A DNA stretch of 29,611 nt, taken from SURF-21 sp964592775 (GTDB lineage: Bacteria > Actinomycetota > Geothermincolia > Geothermincolales > RBG-13-55-18). Both the position numbers and the translations under genes were made by a program. Shown here piece after piece: positions 22,048-29,539 of this stretch. The notes below the pieces were generated by a model. It saw only the letters and a program-made list of their open reading frames with translations, had not been told where the DNA came from and ran no database searches. The stretch is taken from contig CAZQFX010000012.1 of assembly GCA_964592775.1 (NCBI GenBank), positions 1-29,611 of the forward strand. Direction: 5' to 3'. Each line of letters opens with the position of its first letter. Position 1 is the stretch's first letter.

Positions 22048-24780
22048 ATGGATATGGTTGATTTGACCATAAACGGAATGGAACTGGAGATGCCCGCGGG
22101 ATACACCATCCTCGAGGCGGGCAAAGCGGCGGGGATCCACATCCCCACCCTGTGTCATGACGAACGCATCAAACCGTTCGGGGCATGCAGAATATGCGTG
22201 GTTGATGTGGAAGGGTCTAACGGCTACCTGCCCGCTTGCACGACCCCCGTAGAGGATGGCATGGTGGTGACGACGGATAGCGGCGGCTTGCTGCAGGTGA
22301 GGCGCACCATCATAAGCCTGCTCCTGTCCGATCATCCCAACGACTGCATGACGTGTGAGAGCGCCGGAAGCTGCGAGTTGCAGGATCTGGCTTACGAGTA
22401 CGGCGTGAAGGACGCGCGTTTTCGGGGAGAGGAACACCATTACGAGGTTCTCACCGACAACCCCATCATCGAGCGCGACTATAATAAATGCGTTCTATGC
22501 GGGCGTTGCATCCGCATCTGCCGCGAGGTGCAGGGGGTGGGGGTATACGACTTCGTGAGCCGCGGCTTCGAGGCTGTTCCGGGCGTCCCCTACAACAAGC
22601 CCATGACCGAATCCCCCTGCGAGTTTTGCGGGCAATGCGTTTCCACTTGCCCCACCGGGGCCATCATCTCCGTTCCCTCCAAGGGCAAGGGGCGCTCCTG
22701 GCAAGTGGAGAAGGTCGGGACTACCTGCCCTTACTGCGGATGCGGCTGCCGGTTGGACCTCCACGTAAGCAATGGAGAGATAGTCGAGGTTTCCTCGCCG
22801 GCCATGACGGGGCCGGGGGAGGGCAACCTTTGCGTGAAGGGACGCTATGGCTGTGGTTTCGTGCATCACGAGGAGCGCTTGACCCGGCCCTTGGTGCGAA
22901 AAAACGGCGAGTTGGTACCGGCCGACTGGGAGGAAGCCCTGGGTATGGTGGCGGACCATATCTCCAAGGCCGCAAACGATGGGGGCCCGGACTCCGTGGC
23001 TTTCATCGCCTCGGCAAGGTGCACAAGCGAGGAGAATTACCTCCTGCAGAAACTGGCGCGCGCGGTGGTCGGCACCAACAACGTGGACCACTGCGCCCGT
23101 TTATGACACAGCTCCACCGTCGCCGGTCTGGCGACAGCTTTCGGGAGCGGTGCCATGACCAACTCCATCGACGATCTGGAGAAGGCCAGATGCATCCTGG
23201 TCACGGGATCGAACACCACCGAGAGCCACCCCATCATCGGCTTGCGCATCAAACGCGCGGTGATGGAGAACGATTGCCGCGTCATAGTCGCGGAGCCGCG
23301 CCACATCCGTCTTTGCTACTATGCGGAGCAATGGATACAGCAACGGCCGGGCACCGACGTGGCCCTGCTCAACGGGATGATGAACGTCATCCTCTCGGAA
23401 GGCCTCGCTGACGAGGATTTCATTCGCGAGCGCACCGAGGGTTTCGAGGAGTTCAAGGAGACGGTGGAAAAGTATCCGCCCGAGCGGGCGGCGGAGATCT
23501 GCGGCGTCGAAGCGGAGGAAATCAAGCGCGCCGCCCGTACCTTTGCGACGGCGGAGAGGGCGGCCATCGTCTACTGTATGGGCATCACCCAGCACAGCAC
23601 GGGAGTGAACAACGTCCTCTCTCTGGCGAACCTGGCCATGCTCACCGGCAATCTGGGCAAGGAGGGGGCGGGGCTGAATCCCCTGCGAGGGCAGAACAAC
23701 GTGCAGGGCGCTTGCGATATGGGTTGCCTGCCCAGTGTCCTCACCGGCTACCAGCCGGTAGCCGACACCGCGGCAAGAGAGAAGTTCGAGGCGGCGTGGG
23801 GGGTGAACGGCCTGCCGGGCAAAACGGGGTTGACCCTCATGGAGATGATGGACGCCGCCCACCGCGGCGGGGTGAAAGCGCTCTACGTCATGGGCGAGAA
23901 CCCTCTCATCTCAGACCCCGATATCGGGCATCTCAGGGAAACGCTCAAGCAATTGGACTTACTGGTCGTGCAGGATATCTTTCTCACCGAGACCGCGGCG
24001 CTCGCCGACGTGGTCCTTCCCGCCGCCTCCTTCGCGGAGAAGGAAGGCACGTTCACCAATTCCGACCGGCGTGTGCAAAGGGTACGCAAGGCGGTGGAGC
24101 CACCGGGCGAAGCGAGGGATGACTCCTGGATTATCGCCCAGGTGGCAGCGAGGTTGGGGTACGACATGGGAGACGTATCGGCTGAGAAGGTAATGGAGGA
24201 GATCGCCTCCCTTACACCCATATATGGCGGTATCTCCTACGCCCGGTTGGAGCACCAGGGCGAGCTGAGGTGGCCCTGCCCGGACGCGGAGCACCCCGGC
24301 ACCCCCATCCTCCATGTGGGCAAATTCACCAGGGGCAGAGGGCTCTTCAGCGCGGTGGAATACAAGCCGTCGGCGGAGGTCCCCGACGAAGAATACCCCC
24401 TCATCCTCACCACCGGCAGGCTGCTCACCCATTACCATGGCGGCAGCATGACCAGGAGGATAAAGGAGCTCGACGAGTTGGAGCCGCGCAATAAGGTTTG
24501 GATCAACCCGGCGGACTCCGAGAAGCTGGGGGTGGAGGCTGGCCAGGAAGTGGCCCTGCAGTCGCGCCGCGGCGCCATCAGGCTGGAGGCGAAGGTGACG
24601 CGAAAGGTGGAGGAGGGCGTGGTCTTCGTGCCCTTCCATTTCGGGGAATCTCCGGTTAATGCGCTGACCAATACGGCGATGGACCCGGTTGCCAAGATAC
24701 CCGAGTTGAAAGTAGCTGCGGTGCGCATCGTGACGGGAAAGTCGATGGAGGACCTCGAATACACTACGAGCAGCGCGTGA
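22048..24780 (+). CDS. fdhA: Formate dehydrogenase catalytic subunit, selenocysteine-containing
   Basis: FdhA interconverts CO2 and formate at a Mo- or W-bis-pyranopterin site, the entry step of the methyl branch. Read through the in-frame TGA at 23104-23106 as selenocysteine, the gene encodes 910 residues with Sec at position 353 in the context HCARL-U-HSSTVAGL, the conserved catalytic site of formate dehydrogenases. The N-terminal part is NuoG-like: [2Fe-2S] Cys36, Cys47, Cys50 and Cys64; a His-Cys cluster (DHPNDCMTCESAGSC); two [4Fe-4S] sites (CVLCGRC, CEFCGQC); then the FdhF-type cluster CPYCGCGC. The rest is the molybdopterin oxidoreductase and its dinucleotide-binding domain (TGRLLTHYHGGSM). 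ATG 22048 follows GAGGAGG at 8 nt. A SECIS hairpin lies just after the TGA. Gene callers that stop at TGA report two fragments; I treat it as one gene. Confidence 0.93.
23104..23148 (+). promoter_or_regulatory. Bacterial SECIS element within fdhA
   Basis: The TGA (23104-23106) is followed by GTCGCC (23119-23124), a GGTCT apical loop (23125-23129) and GGCGAC (23130-23135), a perfect 6-bp stem. An outer stem, GCTCC 23111-23115 with GGAGC 23144-23148, is also possible. The GGUCU loop and its distance from the UGA resemble the SelB-binding SECIS of E. coli fdhF (loop AGGUCUGC). It should recruit SelB and tRNA-Sec so that the UGA is read as selenocysteine. Confidence 0.85.
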
Positions 24781-24813
24781 TCGTGCCGGCCAATGGTGAA
24801 ATAAGGGAAACTG

Positions 24814-24842
24814 CTGACCGCGGATTGTTTCGATGGTAGAAT
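24814..24842 (+). promoter_or_regulatory. Putative promoter upstream of the acyl-CoA ligase homologue
   Basis: CTGACC (24814-24819) and TAGAAT (24837-24842) are separated by 17 bp and lie about 100 nt before the ligase start, after the fdhA stop. The -10 is identical to that of the proposed mrp promoter. Each hexamer has mismatches, so this is tentative. Confidence 0.4.
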
Positions 24843-24942
24843 ATTGTCGGACCGGCACACGCTCGAACGATCGCCGGCATAATAGCTGGGTTTGGTACCA
24901 TGGAGGGGCCGCAGCGGATCGCGGAAACGGGAGAGATATTAT

Positions 24943-26454
24943 ATGAATCTATACCAGAATCTCGTGAAAACAGCGGGAAAAAGCCCCGATTCAACCGCTC
25001 TTTTCTTCGGGCATGACACCATAACCTACGGTGAGCTTCTCTCGCGCACGCATCGGCTGGCCAGCGGCTTGCGCGGGCTGGGGGTGGACGAGACCTCCAA
25101 GGTGGCCATCCTGCTGCGCAACGTGCCCGAGTTCGTGATCTCGTACTACGCCGTTCTCTCCCTGGGCGCGGTGGCGGTGCCCCTGTGCTACATGTGCCTT
25201 GCCGAGGAGGTAGAAAGGATCGTCTGCGACTCCATGGTGGAGACGCTGATCACCAACTTCGAGTTCGACGACCTGGTGAAGGAGTTGCAGGCGTCCATGT
25301 GCTCCCAGATAAGCCGCATCATCGTCAAGGACGCCCCCGAACTGGAAGGCGTCATTCTGTACGAGAAATTGCTGGAAGGCCAGCCGGAGGCATTCGACGC
25401 CGTGGAACGCGCCGATGACGACATGGCGGTCATCCTCTACGCGCCCACCTCGTCCAAGGTGGTGAGGGGATGCATGCTCACCCACCACAACCTCGACTGG
25501 AACGCGGAGGCGATGGGGAAGCAGTGCGAGATCATGCCCGATGACATAATCATGGCGGTACTCCCGTTCTTCGCGGTTTACGGGCAGAGCTGCGTGATGA
25601 ACACCGCCATCAAGGCGGGAGCGAGCCTCGTGCTGCAGGAGTCGTTCATACCTGGCGAAGTGCTCAAGGCGCTGCAGCACGAGCAGGTCACGGTGTTCTT
25701 CGGCGTGCCCACCATGTTCGTCTACATACTCAACCACCCGTTGATCTACCAGTACGACCTGGGTTCGGTGCGGTTATGGTTCACGGGCGGAGCCCCCTTC
25801 CCGCGAGAGATCATGGACCGCTGGAACAACGAGCTGGGAGCGAGGATAATCGAGGGTTACGGGCTGACCGAGGCGGCCCCCCTGGTGTCCATGCAGCCCC
25901 TGGAGGGGCCCTACAAGATAGGCTCGATCGGCGTGCTTCCGGAGGGGCTGGAGGCGAAGGTCATCGACGAGGAGGGCAAGGGACTGGCCCCCGGCGAGGT
26001 CGGGGAACTGATCGTCAGAGGCCCCAACGTGATGAAGGGCTACTACAACAAACCGGAGGAGACGGAGAAGGTCCTCAAGGAAGACTGGCTCCATACGGGC
26101 GACATGGTCTATATAGATGAAGACGGCTACATATTCATCGTAGGACGCAAGAAGGACCTCATCATCCGCGGCGGGTTCAATATCTATCCCAGGGAGATAG
26201 AGGAGGTGCTGGTGTCCCACCCCCTCATCTCCGAGGCGGCCGTAGTGGGGATACCCAACAAGTACCTGGGAGAGGAAGTGAAGGCGTACGTGAAGCAGAA
26301 GCCCGGCTCCAACCTCACCGAGGAGCAGGTTCTGGAATACTGCGAAGAGAAACTGCCGTACTACAAGACACCAAAGTTCATCGTCTTCGTGAGATCCTTC
26401 AAGAAAGACCCGTCGGGGCAGATCCTCAAAGACCTCATCGAGGAAGCGACTTGA
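24943..26454 (+). CDS. Acyl-CoA synthetase-like AMP-binding protein with degenerate active site
   Basis: This 503-residue ANL-superfamily protein has the full two-domain length. Retained motifs are the A5 region EGYGLTEAAPL, the A7 aspartate region WLHTGDMVYIDEDG, and the A8 hinge GRKKDLIIRGGFNIYPREIE. Two motifs are lost. The phosphate-binding loop, normally YTSGTTGxPKG, reads YAPTSSKVVRG at residues 166-176, and the A10 catalytic lysine (GK-I) is Gln493 in DPSGQILK. Family knowledge: these sites bind ATP phosphates and drive adenylation, while the thioester half-reaction needs other residues. It may thus be impaired in adenylation, catalyse only a CoA transfer step, or have another role. 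ATG 24943 follows GGGAGAG at about 8 nt; the open frame extends upstream to 24892 without support. It is separated from fdhA by 162 nt with a promoter-like site. Confidence 0.85.
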   Translation: MNLYQNLVKTAGKSPDSTALFFGHDTITYGELLSRTHRLASGLRGLGVDETSKVAILLRNVPEFVISYYAVLSLGAVAVPLCYMCLAEEVERIVCDSMVETLITNFEFDDLVKELQASMCSQISRIIVKDAPELEGVILYEKLLEGQPEAFDAVERADDDMAVILYAPTSSKVVRGCMLTHHNLDWNAEAMGKQCEIMPDDIIMAVLPFFAVYGQSCVMNTAIKAGASLVLQESFIPGEVLKALQHEQVTVFFGVPTMFVYILNHPLIYQYDLGSVRLWFTGGAPFPREIMDRWNNELGARIIEGYGLTEAAPLVSMQPLEGPYKIGSIGVLPEGLEAKVIDEEGKGLAPGEVGELIVRGPNVMKGYYNKPEETEKVLKEDWLHTGDMVYIDEDGYIFIVGRKKDLIIRGGFNIYPREIEEVLVSHPLISEAAVVGIPNKYLGEEVKAYVKQKPGSNLTEEQVLEYCEEKLPYYKTPKFIVFVRSFKKDPSGQILKDLIEEAT

Positions 26455-26621
26455 CCCATCCGGATGGTGATGGATTCCGCAGGCTGGCTCCCCACCGTTG
26501 CGCCAGGGAGCGAGGCCGTGCGGCCCATCGCGCCGCCTCACTTTCGTCATCGGCAGGTTTCGGATAGGCGGGCAGATTCCAAAGCCCTGACTTCCGTTGA
26601 ATCCGAAAGGTGATGTGAGTT

Positions 26622-27251
26622 ATGGCGGGTTCGTTAGTCGATTCGATAGTCGATTTCTTTCAACCCCTCTTTGCCAGTTGGGGCTACCTGATCATATTCG
26701 GCGGCGTATTCCTGGAAAGCATTTTTCTGACCGGCTGGTTGGCTCCCGGTACCACGGTCATATTGCTGGGCAGCTTCTATGCCGCCCAGGGCGCCTTGGA
26801 CATATTCCTGGTGGGGCTCATCGCCTTCCTGGGCGCACTCGTCGGCGATAGTACGGGATACGGCATAGGGGTGAAATGCGGAGAATGGCTGCAGGAGAAT
26901 TACCGCAGCAACAAGAGGTTGCAGCGGGGCATGGTGCGGACCGAGAGATATTTCGATCGGTACGGGGAGGCAACCGTCCTCTTCGGGCGCATGGTCTCCG
27001 GCGTGGACGCCTTCATCCCCGTATCCACCGGGGTGGGAAACATGCCGTACCTCAAGTACATGGCCTTCGATATCCCCGGGATACTGCTATGGACGGGAAT
27101 CCTGTGCTGCCTCGGTTATCTGTTCGGGGATCACTGGGAGGCCATCGACGATTTCGTCGGCTATATCGGATGGGGGCTCCTCGCCCTGATCATGCTTGTC
27201 GTATCGGCCGTGTACATGGTTAAGCGGTTGCTGAGAAGAAGGAGGGGGTGA
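26622..27251 (+). CDS. DedA/VTT-family membrane protein
   Basis: This 209-residue integral membrane protein of the DedA (SNARE-associated/VTT) family probably acts in lipid flipping or membrane homeostasis at the inner membrane. Hydrophobic segments lie near residues 18-40, 45-70, 135-165 and 178-200. Family motifs are FLESIFLTGWLAPGT (reentrant loop 1), GDSTGYGIG, and the second loop LFGRMVSGVDAFIP at about residues 120-134. Arg123 of the GR motif is conserved, but the second essential arginine of the family (FGRFIPxVRT) is Asp129 here. A basic tail, RLLRRRRG, ends the protein. The start ATG 26622 has only a weak site (GAAAGG, 12 nt upstream). The 167-nt spacer before it holds nothing I recognise. 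It has no evident link to the neighbouring pathways. Confidence 0.85.
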   Translation: MAGSLVDSIVDFFQPLFASWGYLIIFGGVFLESIFLTGWLAPGTTVILLGSFYAAQGALDIFLVGLIAFLGALVGDSTGYGIGVKCGEWLQENYRSNKRLQRGMVRTERYFDRYGEATVLFGRMVSGVDAFIPVSTGVGNMPYLKYMAFDIPGILLWTGILCCLGYLFGDHWEAIDDFVGYIGWGLLALIMLVVSAVYMVKRLLRRRRG

Positions 27252-27254
27252 TCG

Positions 27255-27284
27255 GCGGGGGAGAGGTTTGATCCGCCTCCCCGC
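27255..27284 (+). terminator. GC-rich hairpin after dedA
   Basis: GCGGGGGAG (27255-27263) can pair with CTCCCCGC (27277-27284) with one bulged G, a few bases after the dedA stop. A second weaker hairpin (GGCGTGCC/GGCATGCC) follows. Neither is followed by a T-run, so termination is plausible but not canonical. Confidence 0.35.
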
Positions 27285-27350
27285 GCGGCGTGCCTCCGTG
27301 GGGGCATGCCTGCCGTTCATGACCCGTCTCCCCCGTCCTTACGCCGGAAA

Positions 27351-27380
27351 TTTACAGGCTTTTGCGGCGTGTGATAGAAT
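27351..27380 (+). promoter_or_regulatory. Putative sigma70-type promoter of the mrp operon
   Basis: TTTACA (27351-27356) and TAGAAT (27375-27380), spaced 18 bp, each match the consensus at five of six positions. The start point would be near 27387, about 73 nt before mrpE. An inverted repeat, CTCGAA 27383-27388 with TTCGAG 27399-27404, covers the start point. A wider 9-bp pair flanks the promoter: TTACAGGCT 27352-27360 and AGCCTGTAA 27405-27413. These could be operator half-sites. Confidence 0.6.
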
Positions 27381-27423
27381 TACTCGAAAATTTGGCTGTT
27401 CGAGAGCCTGTAACGGCATGTAG

Positions 27424-27443
27424 ATTGCTTAATATTGCTTAAT
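27424..27443 (+). repeat. Tandem 10-bp repeat in the mrp leader
   Basis: ATTGCTTAAT is repeated exactly twice back to back, just upstream of the mrpE ribosome site. It is AT-rich within a GC-rich genome and may keep the initiation region open. It is short, so slippage is an equally good explanation. Confidence 0.45.
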
Positions 27444-27459
27444 ATCGGGGGAAGGACCG

Positions 27460-27966
27460 TTGACGCAAGGATACATCTTCCGCAGAAAAGTCTTGTTGTC
27501 CTCGCTGCTCTTCGTCTTCTGGAATGTCATCACGGCTACCTTCGTAGTCTATGAAATCGTGCTGGGGGCGATATGCGCCGCCTTTGTGGCCGCGATCTCC
27601 CTCTCCATCCTTGCGCATTCCATAGATAGCCGCATCACCCCCAAGGTGATGCTTCGCTTTCCCTTTTTCGCCCTGGCTTTGATATGGGAGATCATCAAGG
27701 CAAACATCGATGTGGCCCGCATTATTATTAGCACCAAGCTTCCCATCGCGCCCCGCATCATCGAGTACGAGACTTACTTGCCCGACGATCTGCCGCGTAC
27801 CGTATTCGCGGATTCCATAACCCTGACTCCGGGGACGGTAACCCTGGAACTGGAGGAGGGTGTTTTATACGTGCACTGTCTTGCCCCCCATCACGAGGAA
27901 GGGCTGCGGGAAGGGCGGCTGGAACGCATGGTGGCATGGTTGTTCGGGGTTAAAAAAGATGGATGA
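27460..27966 (+). CDS. mrpE: Mrp/Mbh-type antiporter subunit E (MbhA-like)
   Basis: MrpE is a small membrane subunit of the multi-subunit Na+/H+ antiporter, also found as MbhA in membrane-bound hydrogenases. The 168 residues start with two hydrophobic segments (about 11-30 and 32-52). A third follows (about 65-82), and then a cytoplasmic domain with the family signature DSITLTPGTVTLELEEGVLYVHCL. The start is TTG 27460, behind GGGGGAAGGA; the spacing is short but no better start retains the first membrane segment. It is the first gene after the proposed promoter and overlaps mrpF by 8 nt. Confidence 0.9.
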   Translation: MTQGYIFRRKVLLSSLLFVFWNVITATFVVYEIVLGAICAAFVAAISLSILAHSIDSRITPKVMLRFPFFALALIWEIIKANIDVARIIISTKLPIAPRIIEYETYLPDDLPRTVFADSITLTPGTVTLELEEGVLYVHCLAPHHEEGLREGRLERMVAWLFGVKKDG

Positions 27967-28231
27967 TTTCCTGACCGCCATAGCCATCGTTGTCTCCATC
28001 AATGCGGTATTATGCCTGTACAGGGCGGCGGTGGGGCCGACCATACAGGACCGTCTGCTGGGCGTCAACATCGTGGGGACCAAGACCCTGGTGGTCGTGG
28101 TGCTGGTCACTTATATCTTCGCCGAGAGCTTCTTTCTGGATGTTGCCATCGTATATGCCCTGCTCTTGTTCGTGGTGACCATAGCCACTTCGAGATACCT
28201 GGAGACCGAGGGATGGAAGGAGATGAAATAG
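27959..28231 (+). CDS. mrpF: Mrp/Mbh-type antiporter subunit F (MbhB-like)
   Basis: This 90-residue membrane protein of the MrpF/PhaF family has three hydrophobic stretches (about 3-20, 37-53 and 58-77) and the conserved core RAAVGPTIQDRLLGVNIVGT. It forms part of the ion-handling membrane domain with MrpE and MrpG. ATG 27959 overlaps the end of mrpE by 8 nt; an earlier start in the same frame would overlap mrpE much further and is unlikely. mrpG begins one base after its stop. Confidence 0.9.
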   Translation: MDDFLTAIAIVVSINAVLCLYRAAVGPTIQDRLLGVNIVGTKTLVVVVLVTYIFAESFFLDVAIVYALLLFVVTIATSRYLETEGWKEMK

Positions 28232-28232
28232 G

Positions 28233-28570
28233 ATGGCCGCCGATATAATAGCGGTGATCTTCATCTCCATCGGCGCCGTCTTCTTTGTCATCGGCACCAC
28301 GGGCCTGTTGCGCATGCCCGATCTCTACACGCGCCTTCACCCGTCGACCAAGTGCGNNNNNNNNNNACCCTGGGGGCTTGCTCCGTGATGATCGGGCTGG
28401 CCGTCTATGGCGGAGCCACCCTCTCCACCCTGAAACTCATAGTGATCATCTTCTTCCTGTTGATATCCAGCGCTACATGCGGCCACGCCATAGGCCGTTC
28501 CGCCTTGAAGAGGGATATCCAGCCCTGGCGCAAGGAGGAAGAGGGGAGGGAAGATGGGCGCGGCGCTTAA
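28233..28570 (+). CDS. mrpG: Mrp/Mbh-type antiporter subunit G (MbhC-like), interrupted by N run
   Basis: The N-terminal part (ATG 28233) reads GTTGLLRMPDLYTRLHPSTK, the MrpG/PhaG signature. After ten N (28357-28366) the family sequence continues as TLGACSVMIGLAVYGG to the TAA at 28568-28570, but in a frame that does not match a 10-nt gap. In MrpG proteins the TK and TLG motifs are only about two residues apart (TKxxTLG), which would fit a gap of 2 nt and restores one frame of about 109 residues. I therefore read this as an intact gene with a misestimated assembly gap, not a pseudogene. It overlaps the next gene by 17 nt. Confidence 0.85.
28357..28366. other. Unresolved bases (10 N) inside mrpG
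   Basis: Ten N lie between the TK and TLG motifs of mrpG. The given length puts the two halves in different frames; 2 nt, or another length equal to 2 modulo 3, would join them. The run is probably a nominal-length gap placeholder. Confidence 0.9.
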
Positions 28571-28799
28571 CCTGACCCTCATCGTCCTCCTGATAGCCAC
28601 GGCCGTCCTGGCCACCCTGTCAAAGGATTTGCTGGCCGCGGTGGTCATCTTTTCCGTCTACAGCCTGATCATGGCCCTGATGTGGCAGCGCCTCCAGGCT
28701 CCCGACCTGGCTATCACCGAGGCGGCCGTTGGCGCCGGCGTAACCACGGTGCTGTTCGTGGTGGCCATATTCAGGACACGGAGGAGGGAGGAGGAATGA
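28554..28799 (+). CDS. MbhD-like membrane subunit (MrpA C-terminal region homologue, DUF4040 type)
   Basis: This small membrane protein of 81 residues has segments at about 6-24, 27-44 and 55-72. The motif LQAPDLAITEAAVGAGVTTVLFVVAI is characteristic of the MbhD/DUF4040 family, which corresponds to part of the C-terminal end of long MrpA subunits. The conserved acidic residues Asp and Glu in that motif lie in the proposed ion path. ATG 28554 overlaps mrpG by 17 nt. Its stop overlaps the next start (ATGA). As a separate gene it shows the Mbh-like rather than the Bacillus-type Mrp gene organisation. Confidence 0.85.
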   Translation: MGAALNLTLIVLLIATAVLATLSKDLLAAVVIFSVYSLIMALMWQRLQAPDLAITEAAVGAGVTTVLFVVAIFRTRRREEE

Positions 28800-29539
28800 A
28801 GAAGCTCCTGGCCGTCGTGTTCATGGCGGGCCTGTTCGCCCTCTTTCTATATCTGGTCGCCGGAATGCCCCCCATGGGGGATCCCCAGAACCCTACGGCA
28901 CGGAATGTCGCGCCCCGGTATATCGAGGGCTCGCTGGAGGAGGCGGGGGCCGAAAACGTGGTCACCGCCGTGGTCTTGAATTACAGGGGCTACGACACCC
29001 TGGGGGAGGTTACGGTTATCTTCACCGCCATGGCGGGGGTTCTGGCGGTACTGGGAAAGGAGAGGAAGGGGAGGATCCACGCCTACACCGACTACTCCAG
29101 GGTCCGCCCCAGCACGATCGTGCGCACCTTCATGTATTTCCTGGTTCCCGTCATCATCCTCTTCTCCGTCTACGTCATCCTGCACGGTTTGATCACGCCC
29201 GGTGGTGGTTTTCAGGGCGGCACGATAATCGGCGCCAGCATGATCATCTTCACCTCGATCTTCGGCCTGTGGGAAGCATCCCGGCGCATCCCCCAGAGGA
29301 TCCGCGTACCGCTGGAGACCGGCGCCGTCCTCACCTTCTATGTCGTGGGGTGGGTGGGCATAATCGGGGGCGCGACCTTCCTGACCTATCTCCTGCCCCG
29401 GGTTCCCTTATTCGTGCAGCCCGCGGCGCGCGAATGGCTAAGCATAATCATCCTCATATGCATAGGCATAGACTGCGCCATAATCTTCACCTCCATCCTC
29501 TTCACGATGATCAGGGAGGAGGAAGAAGTTGTCGCTTGA
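28796..29539 (+). CDS. mrpB: MbhE-MrpB fusion, Mrp/Mbh antiporter subunit
   Basis: This 247-residue membrane protein joins two modules that are separate genes (mbhE and mbhF) in Thermococcus-type hydrogenase operons. Residues 1-95 resemble MbhE: an N-terminal membrane segment, then NVVTAVVLNYRGYDTLGEVT and a hydrophobic stretch. From about residue 105 the MrpB/MnhB domain follows, with RTFMYFLVPVIILFSVYVI and the signature HGLITPGGGFQGGTIIGA, then further membrane segments to an acidic C terminus. ATG 28796 sits behind a strong GGAGGGAGGAGG site and overlaps the previous stop. Such fused MrpB proteins also occur in some bacterial and archaeal Mrp operons. Confidence 0.88.
   Translation: MKKLLAVVFMAGLFALFLYLVAGMPPMGDPQNPTARNVAPRYIEGSLEEAGAENVVTAVVLNYRGYDTLGEVTVIFTAMAGVLAVLGKERKGRIHAYTDYSRVRPSTIVRTFMYFLVPVIILFSVYVILHGLITPGGGFQGGTIIGASMIIFTSIFGLWEASRRIPQRIRVPLETGAVLTFYVVGWVGIIGGATFLTYLLPRVPLFVQPAAREWLSIIILICIGIDCAIIFTSILFTMIREEEEVVA

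Noticed and set aside
23107..24780. A separate downstream formate dehydrogenase gene starting near ATG 23155
   Set aside because: It is in frame with the upstream part across a TGA at the catalytic Sec position, and the supposed new start lies inside a conserved segment; a SECIS hairpin explains the TGA.
28233..28570. mrpG as a frameshifted pseudogene
   Set aside because: The frame change coincides exactly with an N run, and the flanking motifs are adjacent in normal MrpG proteins, so a gap-length error is the simpler reading.
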